DNA of 64,000 nt from Prostheceraeus crozeri. Taxonomy: Eukaryota > Platyhelminthes > Polycladida > Euryleptidae. The notes under the pieces are model-generated. The model saw nothing but the letters and a program-made list of their open reading frames with translations. It made no database searches and had not been told where the DNA came from. How positions within the stretch are numbered: position 1 is the stretch's first letter; each line of letters opens with the position of its first letter. Below are positions 1-11,702 of this stretch, piece after piece. The stretch lies in the NCBI GenBank assembly GCA_907163375.1, contig CAJQUW010007496.1, positions 7,501 to 71,500 on the forward strand. Reading direction: 5' to 3'. A program made the position numbers and the translations under genes.

Positions 1-150
1 AAGAAAATAGAGAAAAGAAGAAGAAGAAGAAAAAAGAAGAAAGATAAAAGAAAAAAGAAGAAGAAGAAGAAAAAGAAAGAAAGAAAGAGAAAGAGAAGAA
101 AAAGAAAAAGAAAAAGAAGAAAGAAGAAGAAAAAAGAGAAGAAGAGAAAG
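1..150. repeat. purine-rich (GAA/AAG) low-complexity tract
   Basis: Almost pure A and G on the plus strand, with repeated AAG, GAAA and AAGAAG units. More degenerate purine-rich sequence continues to about 220. It precedes the inner end of copy A of the large inverted-repeat element and may be a microsatellite inside that element. No coding signal is seen. Confidence 0.85.
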
Positions 151-429
151 TTTTGAAACGGAAGGTTGATAAGACGAAAGAGTTGGTGAAGAATAAGAAG
201 TTTAAGAAAGCAAAGGAGCAAACCATGATACACTTTCTGACGACACTCACGAATAAACTTTGATGATCAAACTTTACTTTCTCAGACGTGTGTCACGGTA
301 AGACTACACTAGCGCTTACATTTTATGAAATTTGTGTTTCATAGAACGTCATGATAAAACTTTCTAACTATACATCAACCTGTGTTGCAGTAAAACTTTT
401 GTACAACATGATTAAGTTTCTCACGACAT

Positions 430-640
430 TCAAAAGAGCTTGTTCGCTAGCGAATAGAGAAATGAGCGTAAGGTTGCGTGTCGCGCATGACTGTCCTCCC
501 GTTTCATCCCTTCATCATTTCGTCTCCGTGATAGAGACAGTTCTTAAAAGAACTGATGGTTCATTCTCGCATGGTTGACCAACTGTCGGGAGACAAGTGC
601 AATGGAGATTATATGAGGTAACCTGTGGCAGATAGCTAAA
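430..640 (+). repeat. dispersed ~190-bp repeat, copy 1
   Basis: A block with a GAGAGAAAT-like start, a TTGCGTGT core and a CATTTCATT-like stretch. Related blocks are at 28690-28905 (same strand) and 18560-18745, 25436-25620 and 59520-59700 (opposite strand). It sits just inside the terminal repeats of copies A, BC and D, and also next to open reading frames inside BC. Its role is unknown. Confidence 0.6.
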
Positions 641-1875
641 TGTCACCCTGGCGGTCAGAGTACAACGTTGAGACGAAAGGCAACCACTTGGAAACATGAC
701 GCAGAGAGGTTTCACAAGGATTACCATTGCCAACGTCCCGTGCAGTACTCATCGCTACGGACTTCACCGCTGTCTCGATAGAGCGCCCACCAACAGGAGG
801 TATGACACCGAAAATCTCCGTGACTTGCACCGTCAATGACTTGATATCCGGACATGAAAACCGGTGGAGTTGGTAAGAGGAAGTAAGTCGCAAGCGTTTT
901 GCAATGGAGATGTTTAGATGCCACCCATGACAAGATAGCTAAGACTCAACCGATTGGCGTTCAAAGTGCTACGTCGAGAACTGTGTCAAATGCCCAACAT
1001 GAGACATGAGTTGCCCCAGCTGTTTCGGTCTAAAATATGACACACTCCCTTGACACACTTATCACTACGGCATCATCCGCCGTCCCGAAGGAACACCCTG
1101 TCAGTGGAATATTACAGCAAAACTCTCCGTGTCATGCTCGCTTTGAGTGAAAAGCCGCTTGGTTCAAGTATGGCTCAGACATCATGACAAATCCTTTCAT
1201 TGACTTCAGCAGGGTCGAAAACCCCAGAAAACCTCCAAAAAAGTGAATTTAAATTTTTCAAGTTTTTAGCACTACTTATGAAATTTGATAAATAGTCTAG
1301 CACTTAGGGCAGGTCAATAGCGACCGAACCTTTTCTGAATCAAGTCAAACGAACTTGTAGAAGCAAAGTTACAAGCCTTTAAAGTTTTGGAGTCTTTTAT
1401 GGCCTGGAGACGAAGGCCATCTCCTGGCTAACCTTTAAGTCTGACGGCTTAGCTAATATCAGCATTGAAATTTTCTACGTCCGTTTCATACGGTAACCCG
1501 GTTTTTGGAGATTTCCAATGGTATCATCAGAGCTCCGGAGTTCACCTACCCCAACCCAGTCGGGACGAGAACTGATTTCCACAAGTTGAGTTTCCACTTA
1601 TATAGTTTGTGGCGATCAGCTGATGACGTAATATCCATCATCCAAATCTTTAAACACGTCTCGGTTCTAGTGCTCCGATTGACTTGAAACTTACCCTCTA
1701 GATGCAGAATGGCACGCTGATTCTAAATCTGGTCTCTGTTTTCCAATCCGAGGCTTCGTTCTCCCGCTAGAGCCGTTTTCGTAAAAATTCTAACTCAGCC
1801 GTTTTTTCGTCAATGTCCAAAATTTTCAATGGCGTCTCACATCTAAACCAAGGCAGATATGAACAAGCCAACTAT

Positions 1876-2515
1876 GACGTTTTCCTGCCATTTTCCTCCC
1901 TCAAGCCAAGAAAATTTGTCCAAACTGAGCTTTCCACTGCATTTGTCTCACTCTTAGCTTTCAAATGAGCTATCACACGACTTTCTACGATCTCTAGAAC
2001 CAAAGTTAGAAGTTTCGTTCAAGAAGGGGAGGGACGTCCTCAAAATTTTTTCTCTCCGTTGGCGCTGGAAACAACCTTCCTAACCCAACATTTCACGTAG
2101 ATTCCGAATCTCCCCTCAGTTTTTACATCCGAGACCTCCTTCATGCCGAAATATGGACTTTCTCACCCGAAAACGACCAAAACCTGCCTTTCCTATTTCT
2201 GACGTTTTCCTGCCATTTTCCTCTCTAAACCCAGGAAAATAGGACCAAACTGAGCTTTCCACTGCATTTTGCTTACTCTTAGCTTTCAAATGAGCTATCA
2301 CACGACTTTCTACGATCTCTAGAACCAAAGTTGGAAGTCTCGTTCAAGAGGGGGGACGTCCTCAAAATTTTTTCTCTCCGATGGCGCTGGAAACAACCTT
2401 CCTAACCCAAAATTTCACGTAGATCTCGAATCTGCCCTCAGTTTTTACATCCGAGACCTCCTTCATGCCGAAATATGGACTCTCTCATCCCAAAACGACC
2501 AAAACCCTCATTTTT
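1876..2515 (+). repeat. 325-bp tandem duplication inside the copy A terminal repeat
   Basis: The sequence beginning GACGTTTTCCTGCCATTTTCC at 1876 recurs at 2201, a period of 325. The second unit runs to about 2515. The two units share long blocks (for example the TCACACGACTTTCTACGATC stretch) with scattered substitutions. I did not see this duplication in the matching part of BC, so it looks specific to copy A. Confidence 0.8.
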
Positions 2516-2730
2516 GTAACTCTATCCTTCCCAAATTCCTACCATTGCTGCTCCTCCTTCCTTCCTTCGTTTCTTCCTTCCAGAGGGGGGGGGTAGGGAA
2601 CGGTTTCCTCGTCATGGACCCATTCCTCCCAACACATCCTTGGCCACTTCCTTCCTCTCGCCAGAGGGGGCTGAGTCAGCATGATGACTCATCGTTGCAC
2701 ATTTTGCACTTGCGTCTGCAACGGGATGAC

Positions 2731-3157
2731 TACTTATAGCATATCAACTTGAGGTTAACGACCTGTGCAGGTGGTGTTACTTGGAATGTAAAATATTCAC
2801 TCCTTTAATCTGCATGAATGACTTTTGTTCCATTCTTTCTACTGCTTCCACGCATTCACAAGTGACGCAAATTTTTTAAACAGTTTTCTCCCCGTAAAAT
2901 TATAAGGTCCGGCAGACCTTGTTCCGTCAGTGCGAGGTCGGAATGATCAAGACCTAGGGTGCCGCAACCTACTTATTATAGTGCTGAAAATCCGACTCAT
3001 TATGCTGTTCAGAAACCTACTGAACATGAGCACATTTCTAATTTATCGAGCATTAGTACATGCACATAAGTATACATCATTAAATTTTAGCAGGCGCAAA
3101 AGCTACTGTGCACAGTTTCTTGCATGGCACTTGAATTTCATTAATTTTTACAAATAA
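2731..3157. other. unassigned
   Basis: Flank of copy A. No convincing gene, RNA or repeat is seen. The small ORF at 2930-3157 has no recognisable features. Confidence 0.5.
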
Positions 3158-3803
3158 ACTTCAAGAAGTAAAAACTGACTATTTTCTTCATAATTACGCA
3201 TGTTCTGTGGTGAAGATACGACAAGAAATGACATCCAATTATATAAGATCACAGAGACATAAAGTAATCAGAACTAGCATCACTCAATTATTTTCTGCTG
3301 ATGCAATAGCAGTATGAACATATGTAAAGTTCAATAAACTGTGCATTGCAGAATCTGTATCAATTTACAAACGGATATAAAAATGAATGAGGCAACTGCA
3401 ATGACTGTCTATGAATTGACAGTCTTGCAAATTGACAAATAACCATAACCGGCAATCACAATTTCCTATTTTGCCATCGAACACATGCAGGTTTTCCAAA
3501 TTAAGCGAGCTCTGACCGACTAAAAAATTTGAAGAGACATTGACAAGTTCATGTAAAAAGCGCAAATTTTTGCCATTAAACACCTTTTCAAGTTGCTAAG
3601 GTCACATCGATTTGGCAGCTCGAAAAGGGGCGATTTACTGATCTTCATAAAGCGATTGCCTCAACAGAAAATCTATGAGTGATGTTAGCTTTAATCACTT
3701 TATACCTCTGTGACTTTATCGAATCGGATGTCATTTTATTGTTGTATCTTCACCAGAGAGCATGCGGGATCATGAAGAAAATATCCATTTTACTCTTCTT
3801 GAA
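3158..3803. mobile_element. foldback element with ~158-bp inverted arms
   Basis: The left arm (about 3160-3318) and right arm (about 3647-3803) are reverse complements with moderate divergence. Matching blocks include CTTCAAGAAG/CTTCTTGAAG at the outer ends, the TGACATCC block and the GACATAAAGT-type block. The 330-bp centre contains a small perfect hairpin, GACTGTC and GACAGTC, at 3402-3424. A 72-codon minus-strand ORF (3365-3583) in the centre is Leu- and Cys-rich but resembles nothing I know. No clear target-site duplication. It is probably an old non-autonomous DNA transposon. Confidence 0.7.
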
Positions 3804-3959
3804 GTTTTTTTTTCAAAATTGTACCAACCACCAAGCTATGGAAAAAGTATCCAAATATCATCTGTCATCAGAACTATCAAAATGCACTAATGTAGTCTGA
3901 TAAATGGTTGGTGAGGCTAAAGCAGCTCTGCTGTTCTGCAGCTCTAATTATCAAATGAA

Positions 3960-4075
3960 GCTTAACGTTTCGGCTTACTCCTTACTCTCCTTTATCGGAA
4001 CAGTGGTGGCGATTTTTTTAGCTTGACAGTTGAATCACGCATGAGTAAGGCGTAAGCCGAAACGTCGCGCTCTCT
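3960..4075. repeat. inverted pair of degenerate hammerhead-like PLE ends
   Basis: The plus strand near 4045-4070 reads GGC, GTAA, GCC, then GAAACGTC and GCG. That gives a stem II, the GAAA element, a self-complementary ACGU stem III, a GUC site and the start of a stem I. A related unit lies inverted at 3966-3992 (GGAGTAAGCC then GAAACG on the minus strand). The CUGAUGA box is not intact in either, so these look like decayed retroelement ends, not active ribozymes. Confidence 0.4.
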
Positions 4076-4238
4076 ATAATAAATTTGTATCCGAGAAATT
4101 GGAAATTTTTCACTATGCTCCGGATAGATGGAGAAATTCCTACATGTCATTATGTTATAAGCCCCTTAGACTCCGTCAATCAAGTTTTGGGTAGGCAGTG
4201 AAAGCCCAGGGAACAACGATGTAAAAATGAGGACTCAC

Positions 4239-4385
4239 TTGACAGTCTGAGAAAACGTAACAGCCATAGTAGACAGCTTTGAAGTTCTGACAATGCAACA
4301 TAGTGGTAATGGCCTCTTCTTGGGACAGTTCAGCACAATTCCAATCGCTGCAAAGGATGGCGTCAATGGAATCGGAAATATTCAC
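4239..4385 (-). CDS. possible internal exon, unknown gene
   Basis: An open minus-strand frame reads like real protein (for example AILCSDWNCAELSQEEA and YYGCYVFSDCQ). It meets a good donor: CAA followed by GTGAGT at 4238-4233. The frame is Cys-rich (five Cys in about 50 residues). No domain is recognised and no partner exon was found, so the start of the exon is a guess. It could be a chance ORF. Confidence 0.25.
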
Positions 4386-4399
4386 TCACACTTCGAAAA

Positions 4400-5214
4400 T
4401 TGACATTTAATGCAACATTTATTTACAAAAGCAAATTATTAAAATTGGATTTTTAGCTTGGAGATCCCCACACAACATATTAGGTGGCCCACTACTGCTT
4501 CTCACATCTAAAGTGGTCCGGTGACACTGCCTACTTGAAACAGTAATGTGAAAATGACTCACTTCGACTGCGATCTTTGAGAGATACTTGCTTGCAAGGG
4601 CGAGAGATTCTCTTTAGAATTTGCAAAAATCCATCTATTTGTAGCTAAATGACCAATATGATAGTACAAGAAATTCGAATGATTCAATCATGCCCGTTTC
4701 GTAATGAATCTTCTCGCAAAGCGCAAAATGACCATCACCTGCGCGAGTTTATGCTAAGTTACATTCCGTTCGATGCCTTGTTGAGCGTGCTTATTTAATA
4801 GACCACCCTTCAATGAACCTATAAATAGGCTGTATACTACATAGACATAGGCTACGTATCAAGGAATCCAATCGCATGATTTTAACAAGCCAACATTTTT
4901 CTCAATTATTCTTTTTGAATTTCATTTGTACAGGCTAATACTTATGCACCAATAAATGTTGTGCTCGATTGGCATTAGAATCAATACATCACTTGTTATA
5001 GGCCTATTCGCTTTTCAATTCTCACTTGAATTGTAGAATTTAAATAATCATTCCTAGAAATTAAGCAAACTAGCTGTCTGCAACATTGCTGTATACATTT
5101 ACATGCAGAATTTTGTTCTGTAATACGACCACAATACTGTAATACATGTATACGGTACAGCAGCCCATATGTAAACTTAAAAGGACGGAAAAAAGAACTT
5201 TAAACCAAAAAGAC
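4400..5214. other. unassigned
   Basis: AT-rich sequence with no convincing gene. A short stretch near 4478-4497 (GGTGGCCCACTACTG) resembles the hAT-like end at 5279-5293 in the same orientation. Confidence 0.4.
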
Positions 5215-5305
5215 TATATTTTAAAACTGGCGGCCCGCAAGCCTTTTCGCGGGCTACTCACTGTGGCCCGCTATCCCAACTAGGTTGCCCACCACTCGGC
5301 TAGGC
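5215..5305 (-). mobile_element. possible hAT-type terminal fragment
   Basis: Read on the minus strand this begins GTGGTGGGCAACC and continues with GC-rich GGGCC and GCGGGCC blocks (CGGGCCACAGTGAG, GGCTTGCGGGCCGCC). That style is typical of the ends of many hAT elements. No matching opposite end or target duplication was found, so this is a solo fragment at best. Confidence 0.3.
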
Positions 5306-7709
5306 CCATAATTACCTCAAAATCAATCATTATCTGTATAACGACTCTGCCATCACGACAGTAATTGCTGGTCCGAGAAGTCTCTATCCCTATAATATTT
5401 CGCATTGCTTCTCTGCAGTCAGCTGTGAATAAAATGTGCGGACACATTGAATCCTTTTTGAAAGTTGTTTACGCGGTTGGAGCTGCGTCAGATTATTATG
5501 ACATGTAGCACTCACTATATTCCCTAATTCACGTACAATTGTACATTGATGGACTGCTTGTGGAATTATAAACAATGTCATTCACTCGTGACGCTTCACT
5601 TGAATAACATCCACTAATAAATGGCTACATAACTATAGAAATCTGACTTCTCCTGTGTTTAAGTTAATGAGACTATGGACAGAAGCTGTTCGTTGATCAC
5701 AATTTCAATTACTCGGTTATGCGCCGATTGCTAGATCTTTAGAAGAAACAGATTGTTGACGAAATAATCCCTGCTTAGCCATATGATTCAATGTGGGAGG
5801 GAATCATGTGTTGAATCAAACAGATTGCTGAAACTTTTAAATTTTGCCGCAAGCTATTGAAAAAATATATATGAAGAGAAATATAATGCATGCATATATA
5901 AATGAAAATGGCCGTGAATATTTACAAGGTGCACTAATAAGCTGCCGGTATCTTCCCATTGTCAACCGCTGGAAGCCGCCATCGTCCTGTTACCGTTGTC
6001 ATGACAGCGCATGTCCACGACGCTCTGTTTTCAACACAGAAATAGGCTTCCTTGTCTGCGTGCTTGGATCTAGAAATGACTATTTGCTCATTCCTGTGGT
6101 CACGCCAGAACTAGTCTCGTGGGGCAAGAAGACCAATTTTCCATTGAACGTAGCGCAAATTCAAGCCTAAATTCTGACGAAAATTAAGGTTGAGACAACG
6201 TTGAACGCATACAGTTAGTAAATATAGACCGTGAGGAGTCGAAAGGTGTGAATAATATTTCCATTTGACGAATTTATCACAGAGAAATACTGTCAAAGAT
6301 AGGTACTTTTCACTCGATCGGCCAGTCTGCAATCTGACCGTTGAAGTTCGTGGGTTTTCTGATAATATATGTTTCTGCAATGCGCGCGATTGACCAATCA
6401 CACAAGCCAAAGATAGAGGAACATCTATGTCGATTTCTATCGCTTGCTACCATCGCATGCAATGGCTGGGATAGGATTATGTCCGCTCTAGACTAACCCA
6501 CACGCTGATGTATCTATCTCTGTGGTTTTCAATTTCCATGACCGTTCTAGACCTTTATTATCATTTAAAGCATGCTTCATTCCTTTTTTAGACTCTAAAA
6601 ATCAAAATAGTGCTTTATTTCTAACCAAAATTATTGAATTTATCATAGAAATTGGTGGTGCAATGCACAAATCAATCCGTAGGATTTAGCGTTGGCCGGT
6701 TTGAAAATACAGACTGCAGAATTTTCATCAGAGATGTTGAGAAAGTGCACTGTCGTAAATTGTAATTCCCAATCAGAAATGAAAAAACAGAGACAAACGG
6801 ATTAACGCAATTCCTAACATCATTGATTACGAGAGAAAACAGCAAAAACGATGAGTATTTGTGCATGACACAGGTCTTACAACACGCCAAAGAATTGAAT
6901 AAGAAGTGAACATGTGATAGCCATGCAATCTATTATTTTTCGATTCCTGCATTAACAACAGGTATTCTACGTGGAATATTATATTCAGTCACGAAAAATT
7001 TCAATTGAATATCAACTGAACATCGGAATCAAATTCCCGACGAATTATGTGAATTTAAAGAAATTTACATTGTGAATTATTGATTATGTTTTCTTATCAT
7101 TCAGGCAAGAGCCACGCCTGCAGCTGAAATAGCATCCTATCGATTTCATTTACAGATAATGTCGCGTTTTGTATCATCGTTACAAATTCTTGTTCATGGA
7201 TGTTTACTTATGAAGGCTTTAAATAGTCTTACTAAAAGCTTATTCATATTTGACAGCTGAAAGGATACCCGGGTGTATAATTTTTCACAATTCTACTCAC
7301 AATTATAGAGAATATTAGAGTATTATTTAACTACAATATTAGAGAGATTATCACATTCAGAAAATGTGCTATACTTTATGAAAACTATGAATGATATATT
7401 ATCAAATCGATCAAATTATTAGCTGAATTAATCCAACAGATTTGAGCGAAGACCCAAAAATCCGCTTTGAATTAATTGAACTGTCTCAAATTGAATTCAA
7501 TGGGCGGGTTTAGTGCATCACTTATTTTGAAATCATCGAAATTGTATACAGCAAACAATGAATATCACTTAATGATTTTTTCTTCCATTTCCACATCCAA
7601 CTACATTGACGGAAACATTGAAAGCTTCCAAAACATTGGATCGGAATAAGGGACAATAGAACCTTGCAAAATTATACATTTTCAAGTTCTCCTGGACAAG
7701 TTGTGGTGT
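5306..7709. other. unassigned
   Basis: Long AT-rich stretch. Open frames here (for example 5844-6170 plus and 6111-6410 minus) overlap each other on opposite strands and show no domain. No RNA gene or repeat stands out. Confidence 0.45.
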
Positions 7710-8436
7710 TAGTCCGGCAGCCAGAGCGAGTTTCTGCAGGGAACGAGGCCGAAAGTGAGATTTTCACAGAATGATGCACACCCTTTGCCTACTACGAATC
7801 GTCACGTCTGCCGAGTTCTAGTGAGTTCCTCTTCTTGTCAGACAGAATCAAAGAAAAACACATGTAAATCCAATGGGACGCAGATTGCAGTTTTTGGCTA
7901 AAATGAATTTTGCTATGTTTTCTCTGATTAAACGAAAAGTACTATGCCCAGAGTCATAATTTTTGGCATGGAATGTCTTCAGGTCATTTCCTTTCATGTT
8001 CATGCACTACTGTCTATGAAGCTAAACACATTTAGATTTGGCGAGCCTCTTAATGTCGGCAAACTCAAGCATTTTTAGCAACTTTATCCACATTCAACCA
8101 CATTCTCATATACATTTCCGATTAGATGCATGATAAAAGCACATGCCCATCATAGGAAATGACCTGAAGACATTCCATGCCAAAAGTTATGACTCTAGAC
8201 CTAGTACTTTTTGATTAATCAGAGAAAACACAGAAAACTTCATTTTAGCCAAAAACTGCAGTCTACGTCCCATTGGATTTACATGTGTTTTTCTTTGATT
8301 CTGTCTGACAAGAAGAGGAACTCACTAGAACTCGGCAGACGTGCCGATTCGTAGTAGGCATAGGGTGTACAACATTCTGTGAAAGTCTCACTTTCGGCCT
8401 CGTTCCCTGCTGAAACTCGCTCTGGCTGCCGGACTA
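7710..8436. mobile_element. foldback MITE with ~290-bp inverted arms
   Basis: The left arm (7710 to about 8000) starts TAGTCCGGCAGCCAGAGCGA and the right arm (about 8150-8436) ends with its reverse complement. The match continues inward through the AAACACATGTAAATCCAATG and GACCTGAAGACATTCC-type blocks with few changes. The centre is about 150 bp. No ORF. Flanks on both sides are GT-rich (TTGTGGTGT and TGTGTGATG) but not an exact duplication. The family cannot be fixed; a Mutator-like origin is possible. Confidence 0.8.
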
Positions 8437-9366
8437 TGTGTGATGATATGAAGATATTGTCATCTCTCAGATGTTACGGAAAACACGTTGTCGGACATGC
8501 TGGTGCCTCGCGTAAAAACAGTCCGTGATGGTAAAGCCTTTGCTGTAGAAAACCCATCCGTGCATTTGTCATACGTCTCTTACCAGTATTTTCACAGACT
8601 CAAAATTGATTAAGCAAATTTTAGTGAATGCTATTAAGACTATGAAGTCTTCTGGTGGATAACCACACTTTATCTGAAGACAGACAATCATGTCACAAAT
8701 CGAGCTCTCTGTTCACTAGTTCAGAAGGATCACAAAAGCTTAAACAATTTCTCAGTGAAGCAGATAGCCGAACTTCAGCTACGACCAACTATCTATTATT
8801 TTATCCCGTCCACCGATTGAAGTTTATTAGAAATGATTGGCTTACATCAACTGATCAAAAAATCAACTGCATAGTCCCAAAACGTCTGGTAAAGATTTCA
8901 AATTCATGACTGCTTCTTGGTCGGGTATTGCTGATCTATAACAGAGAGGCGTGAGATAGAGGTCATCGTCAATTCGAACAGAATTATTCTATAATACTTT
9001 TCATCTATCTTCGTTCGAAAAGAAAGAGAAATTTTGTGCTCTTCAGGTGTTTGACAATATATCTGATAATTGTAATGATACCTCCTCCATTTATATAATT
9101 TTCTTGAAATTCGGGAACAATTGAACAACCGTAGCGTAACTGCTCATAATTATATCCAGTTGATTGATGAAATAAAGGTTCCTATAACTGTGGAAGGCCA
9201 TATGCTCAGAAACCTAATTCGCCAGAAAACCGGCCCACGATAAATCATGCGGACTCAGAGTTGTAGATCCCTAACACTCTCTGTGCTTCATGGACATCCC
9301 TGACATATTTTGTATATATTTTTTTTTCTTTGAAATGAATATGTGGCCATATCATGGAAATAAAAA
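8437..9366. other. unassigned
   Basis: No supported gene. The last part (about 9280-9366) is probably the 5' leader or flank of PLE-A. Confidence 0.4.
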
Positions 9367-11047
9367 TTGATCAACGCGGCCAATTCAATTGAGAGAAAAC
9401 CTCTGAGTGTCAGAGTTCTCTCCACTGGAAAGATGAGGACACCAAAATCACTGGGATGCCTGGCATTCAAAGCTGTTAATTCGCAGATTGATCCAGAGCT
9501 ACAGAAGAAGACAAGACATGCTGTTCGTCTCGGAAAGAAAGCAGTGAAAGCCGAGAGGAAGTCAATTTTTCTAGAAACCTGTTCCAGAAAGCGCCTAATT
9601 CCAAAAAATTTTTGACATTCAAGATCCCTCAACACCTGAAAGGTCAAAAGCATCTCATCCGAAAATCCCAAACCAAAGAGTTACAAAAGCTGAAAGGTGA
9701 GGCTTACAAAGACGCTGCACAAGAATAAGACTCTTCATTCATTTGTTGACTCGCTCAACGAAGTGGAAAGGAAGTACGCTTCCCCTATAGTTAAATTTGA
9801 GACTGAAAAGATTCGTAAGATGATTTCTAAAGTCCAGGAAAAGAAAATCAAAGCTTTGACTCATAGTCAAGTTTCAACTGTCAAAGTTTCGAGTAGAGGT
9901 ATCATCAATCTAAGTGATTATGATCTGACTGATCTTGAAGTTGAGTGCCTTCGCTTGGGCTTTTCCATGTGTTGGCCGAGAGAAAAGTTTTTTCTTCAAA
10001 AAGAAAAGGCTAAGGCTGAGCATGTAGCTCATTTAATTAAGCGCAACACGGATATGTCTGAAGACATTCTTCATAAAATGAGAAGTTCCTTTAAATCATA
10101 CTTTTCCAAATGTAAAGTTCCCAAAAGTACTTCTCGCAAAATGAAGTGCTTACGTGTTCTTGCTGGTCGTGAAAATTTATACATCTCCAAATTTGATAAA
10201 GGCAATGGCATTGTCATCGATTTTAAAGACACGTATCTGAGAAAAATGCTATCATTGCTCTCAGATAGTAAACGGTTCAAACAATATGTTCCTGATAAGA
10301 GAGCGAAGAAAAATCCCCACACTGTTGAGGAAGATAAGCATAATCGGAAGTTGAGTAAGCTCAAAAAAGATGGTTGTATCTCCGATGCCATTTTTCAGGC
10401 TATCAAGCCAAAGGTTCCCAACCAGCAAGATTGTATGGTCTTCCTAAAGTCCATAAAGATTCTAAGAATCCTCCTTATCGTCCAATTCTCAGTATGAAAA
10501 ACTCTTATCTCTCCAACATTGCCTCTTGGCTTGACTCTGTTTTAAAGAAGCACATACCAAAAACTTATAACGTCAAGGACAGTTTGAATTATTGGATTGC
10601 TTAAAGAACGTCGAAGTTGAACCTAAAAATAATGTTTACATGTGCAGCTATGATGTCTCTGCTCTGTTCACCTGCATTCCTGTCGACCGTACTATTGATT
10701 ACATCATCTCTAACATAGCTGAAAATGAGCTTCCAGTCTCCAGGCGCACAATGCGGGAGCTGCTTAACTTAGCTTGCAAAGATGTAATGTTTTCTTTTAA
10801 TAAGCAACTTTACAGACAAATTGACGGCATGTCTATGGGTTCAAATTTAGGCCCTACCATGGCATCTTTTGCCATGAGTTTTGTAGAATCCAAATTTGAA
10901 AAGTTTTCTGGAAACAACTTTGTCTTTCATAAAAGATATGTTGATGATTGTTTCGCTATATTCAAGACTCCTGCTGATGCCAAAGAGTTCTTTGAATTTA
11001 TAAACACGTTGGATAATGACATCAAATTTCCATGTGCTATTATCTAG
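9367..11047 (+). pseudogene. PLE-A reverse transcriptase (broken)
   Basis: Four plus-strand open segments (9367-9615, 9697-10497, 10374-10604, 10592-11047) carry successive parts of a Penelope RT. The N-terminal part is Lys-rich and includes ISKFDKGNGIVIDF, the usual PLE block before the fingers. LYGLPKVHK follows in the third segment. The fourth has YDVSALFTCIP with the first catalytic Asp, MGSNLGPTMASFAM, and FHKRYVDDCFAIF with an intact YVDD. The reading changes frame between segments (about 10400-10440 and near 10600) and a stop lies near 9615. Reading ends near 11047 beside the inserted foldback element, before the RT is complete. Confidence 0.85.
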
Positions 11048-11056
11048 AATTCCTTG

Positions 11057-11477
11057 GCCCAGGCGGCATCATTATCTTCTCACATTTATCTGAGGCTTAA
11101 CAGCTTCAATTGTTGACATTTCCACACGGCGGCGATGATAAGAATCAAAGAGCCCGCGGGAGATAATTGAAGGAGAAATATGGCGTAACAGAGGGGAGCA
11201 ATTGTGTTTGATTTTAGAATGATGGAAACTTGGCTGCTGGTTGTATGTAAGTGTTCATGTACATGTTCATGTAAGTGTTCACTTACATACAACCAGCAGC
11301 CAAGTTTTCCATCATTTTAAAATTAAACACAATTGCTCCCCTCTGTTACGCCATATTTATCTTTCAATTATCTCCCGCGGGCTCTTTGATTCTTATCACC
11401 GCCGCCGTGTGGAAATATCAACAATTGAAGCTGTTAAGCCTCAGATAAATGTGAGAAGATAATGATGCCGCCTGGGC
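11057..11477. mobile_element. young foldback MITE inserted in PLE-A
   Basis: Two arms of about 196 bp (11057-11255 and 11280-11477) are reverse complements with about seven differences by my reading, roughly 96% identical. The ends are GCCCAGGCGGCATC and GATGCCGCCTGGGC. The short centre is made of repeated GTTCATGTA words. No ORF of its own; ORFs here are mirror images caused by the palindrome. No clean target duplication is visible. As DNA or RNA it should fold into a near-perfect long hairpin. Confidence 0.85.
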
Positions 11478-11548
11478 ATACACGTGTTGAACTCTTGTCA
11501 CTTTTCTTTATAATGTAATTTCATTTCACTTCATGAACATTTACTTCG

Positions 11549-11583
11549 TTCACCTGATGAAGTCGTAGACGAAAATTCGTGAA
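11549..11583 (+). ncRNA. hammerhead ribozyme at the 3' end of PLE-A
   Basis: Parts in order: stem I 5' arm UUCAC (11549-11553), core CUGAUGA (11554-11560), an A, stem II GUC/GUA loop/GAC (11562-11570), GAA, a self-complementary loopless stem III AA/UU, C17 at 11578, then stem I 3' arm GUGAA (11579-11583), which pairs perfectly with UUCAC. The cleavage site would be UUC. All conserved core positions are present. Hammerheads in Penelope elements with very short stem III are known and work better as dimers. Confidence 0.75.
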
Positions 11584-11649
11584 TAAACAATTTTATCTTG
11601 AGACTACGTTGAATTTTTTTAATTTATCTTTATGATTAAGTCTCATGGC

Positions 11650-11666
11650 GATTACTTATGATACAA

Positions 11667-11702
<36 letters not shown>

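Larger units (their letters stand above)
216..2730 (+). mobile_element. large inverted-repeat element, copy A (right end only)
   Basis: This matches the right end of copy BC (about 28500-30837) in the same orientation and is the inverse of copy D. Shared blocks include the tract at 345-415 (28497-28567 in BC), the block at 640-840 (28900-29100), the block at 900-1200 (about 29450-29720), and the outer end near 2608-2730 with GACTCATC and CTTGCGTCTGCAA. The outer edge reads GGGATGAC followed by TA, against GGGATCAC followed by TA in BC. The rest of this copy lies left of the window. The family is not recognised; it is treated as a fossil because a sister copy has virus-like gene content. No trustworthy gene is seen in this part. 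Confidence 0.75.
9367..11602 (+). mobile_element. Penelope-like retroelement PLE-A
   Basis: Plus-strand copy with N-terminal region, reverse transcriptase, and a 3' end with a hammerhead ribozyme and the tail at about 11584-11602. It is split by the foldback element at 11057-11477. No GIY-YIG endonuclease is seen between the RT and the 3' end, so the copy is internally deleted or belongs to an endonuclease-lacking form. PLEs encode an RT related to telomerase and copy themselves into chromosomes. Confidence 0.8.
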
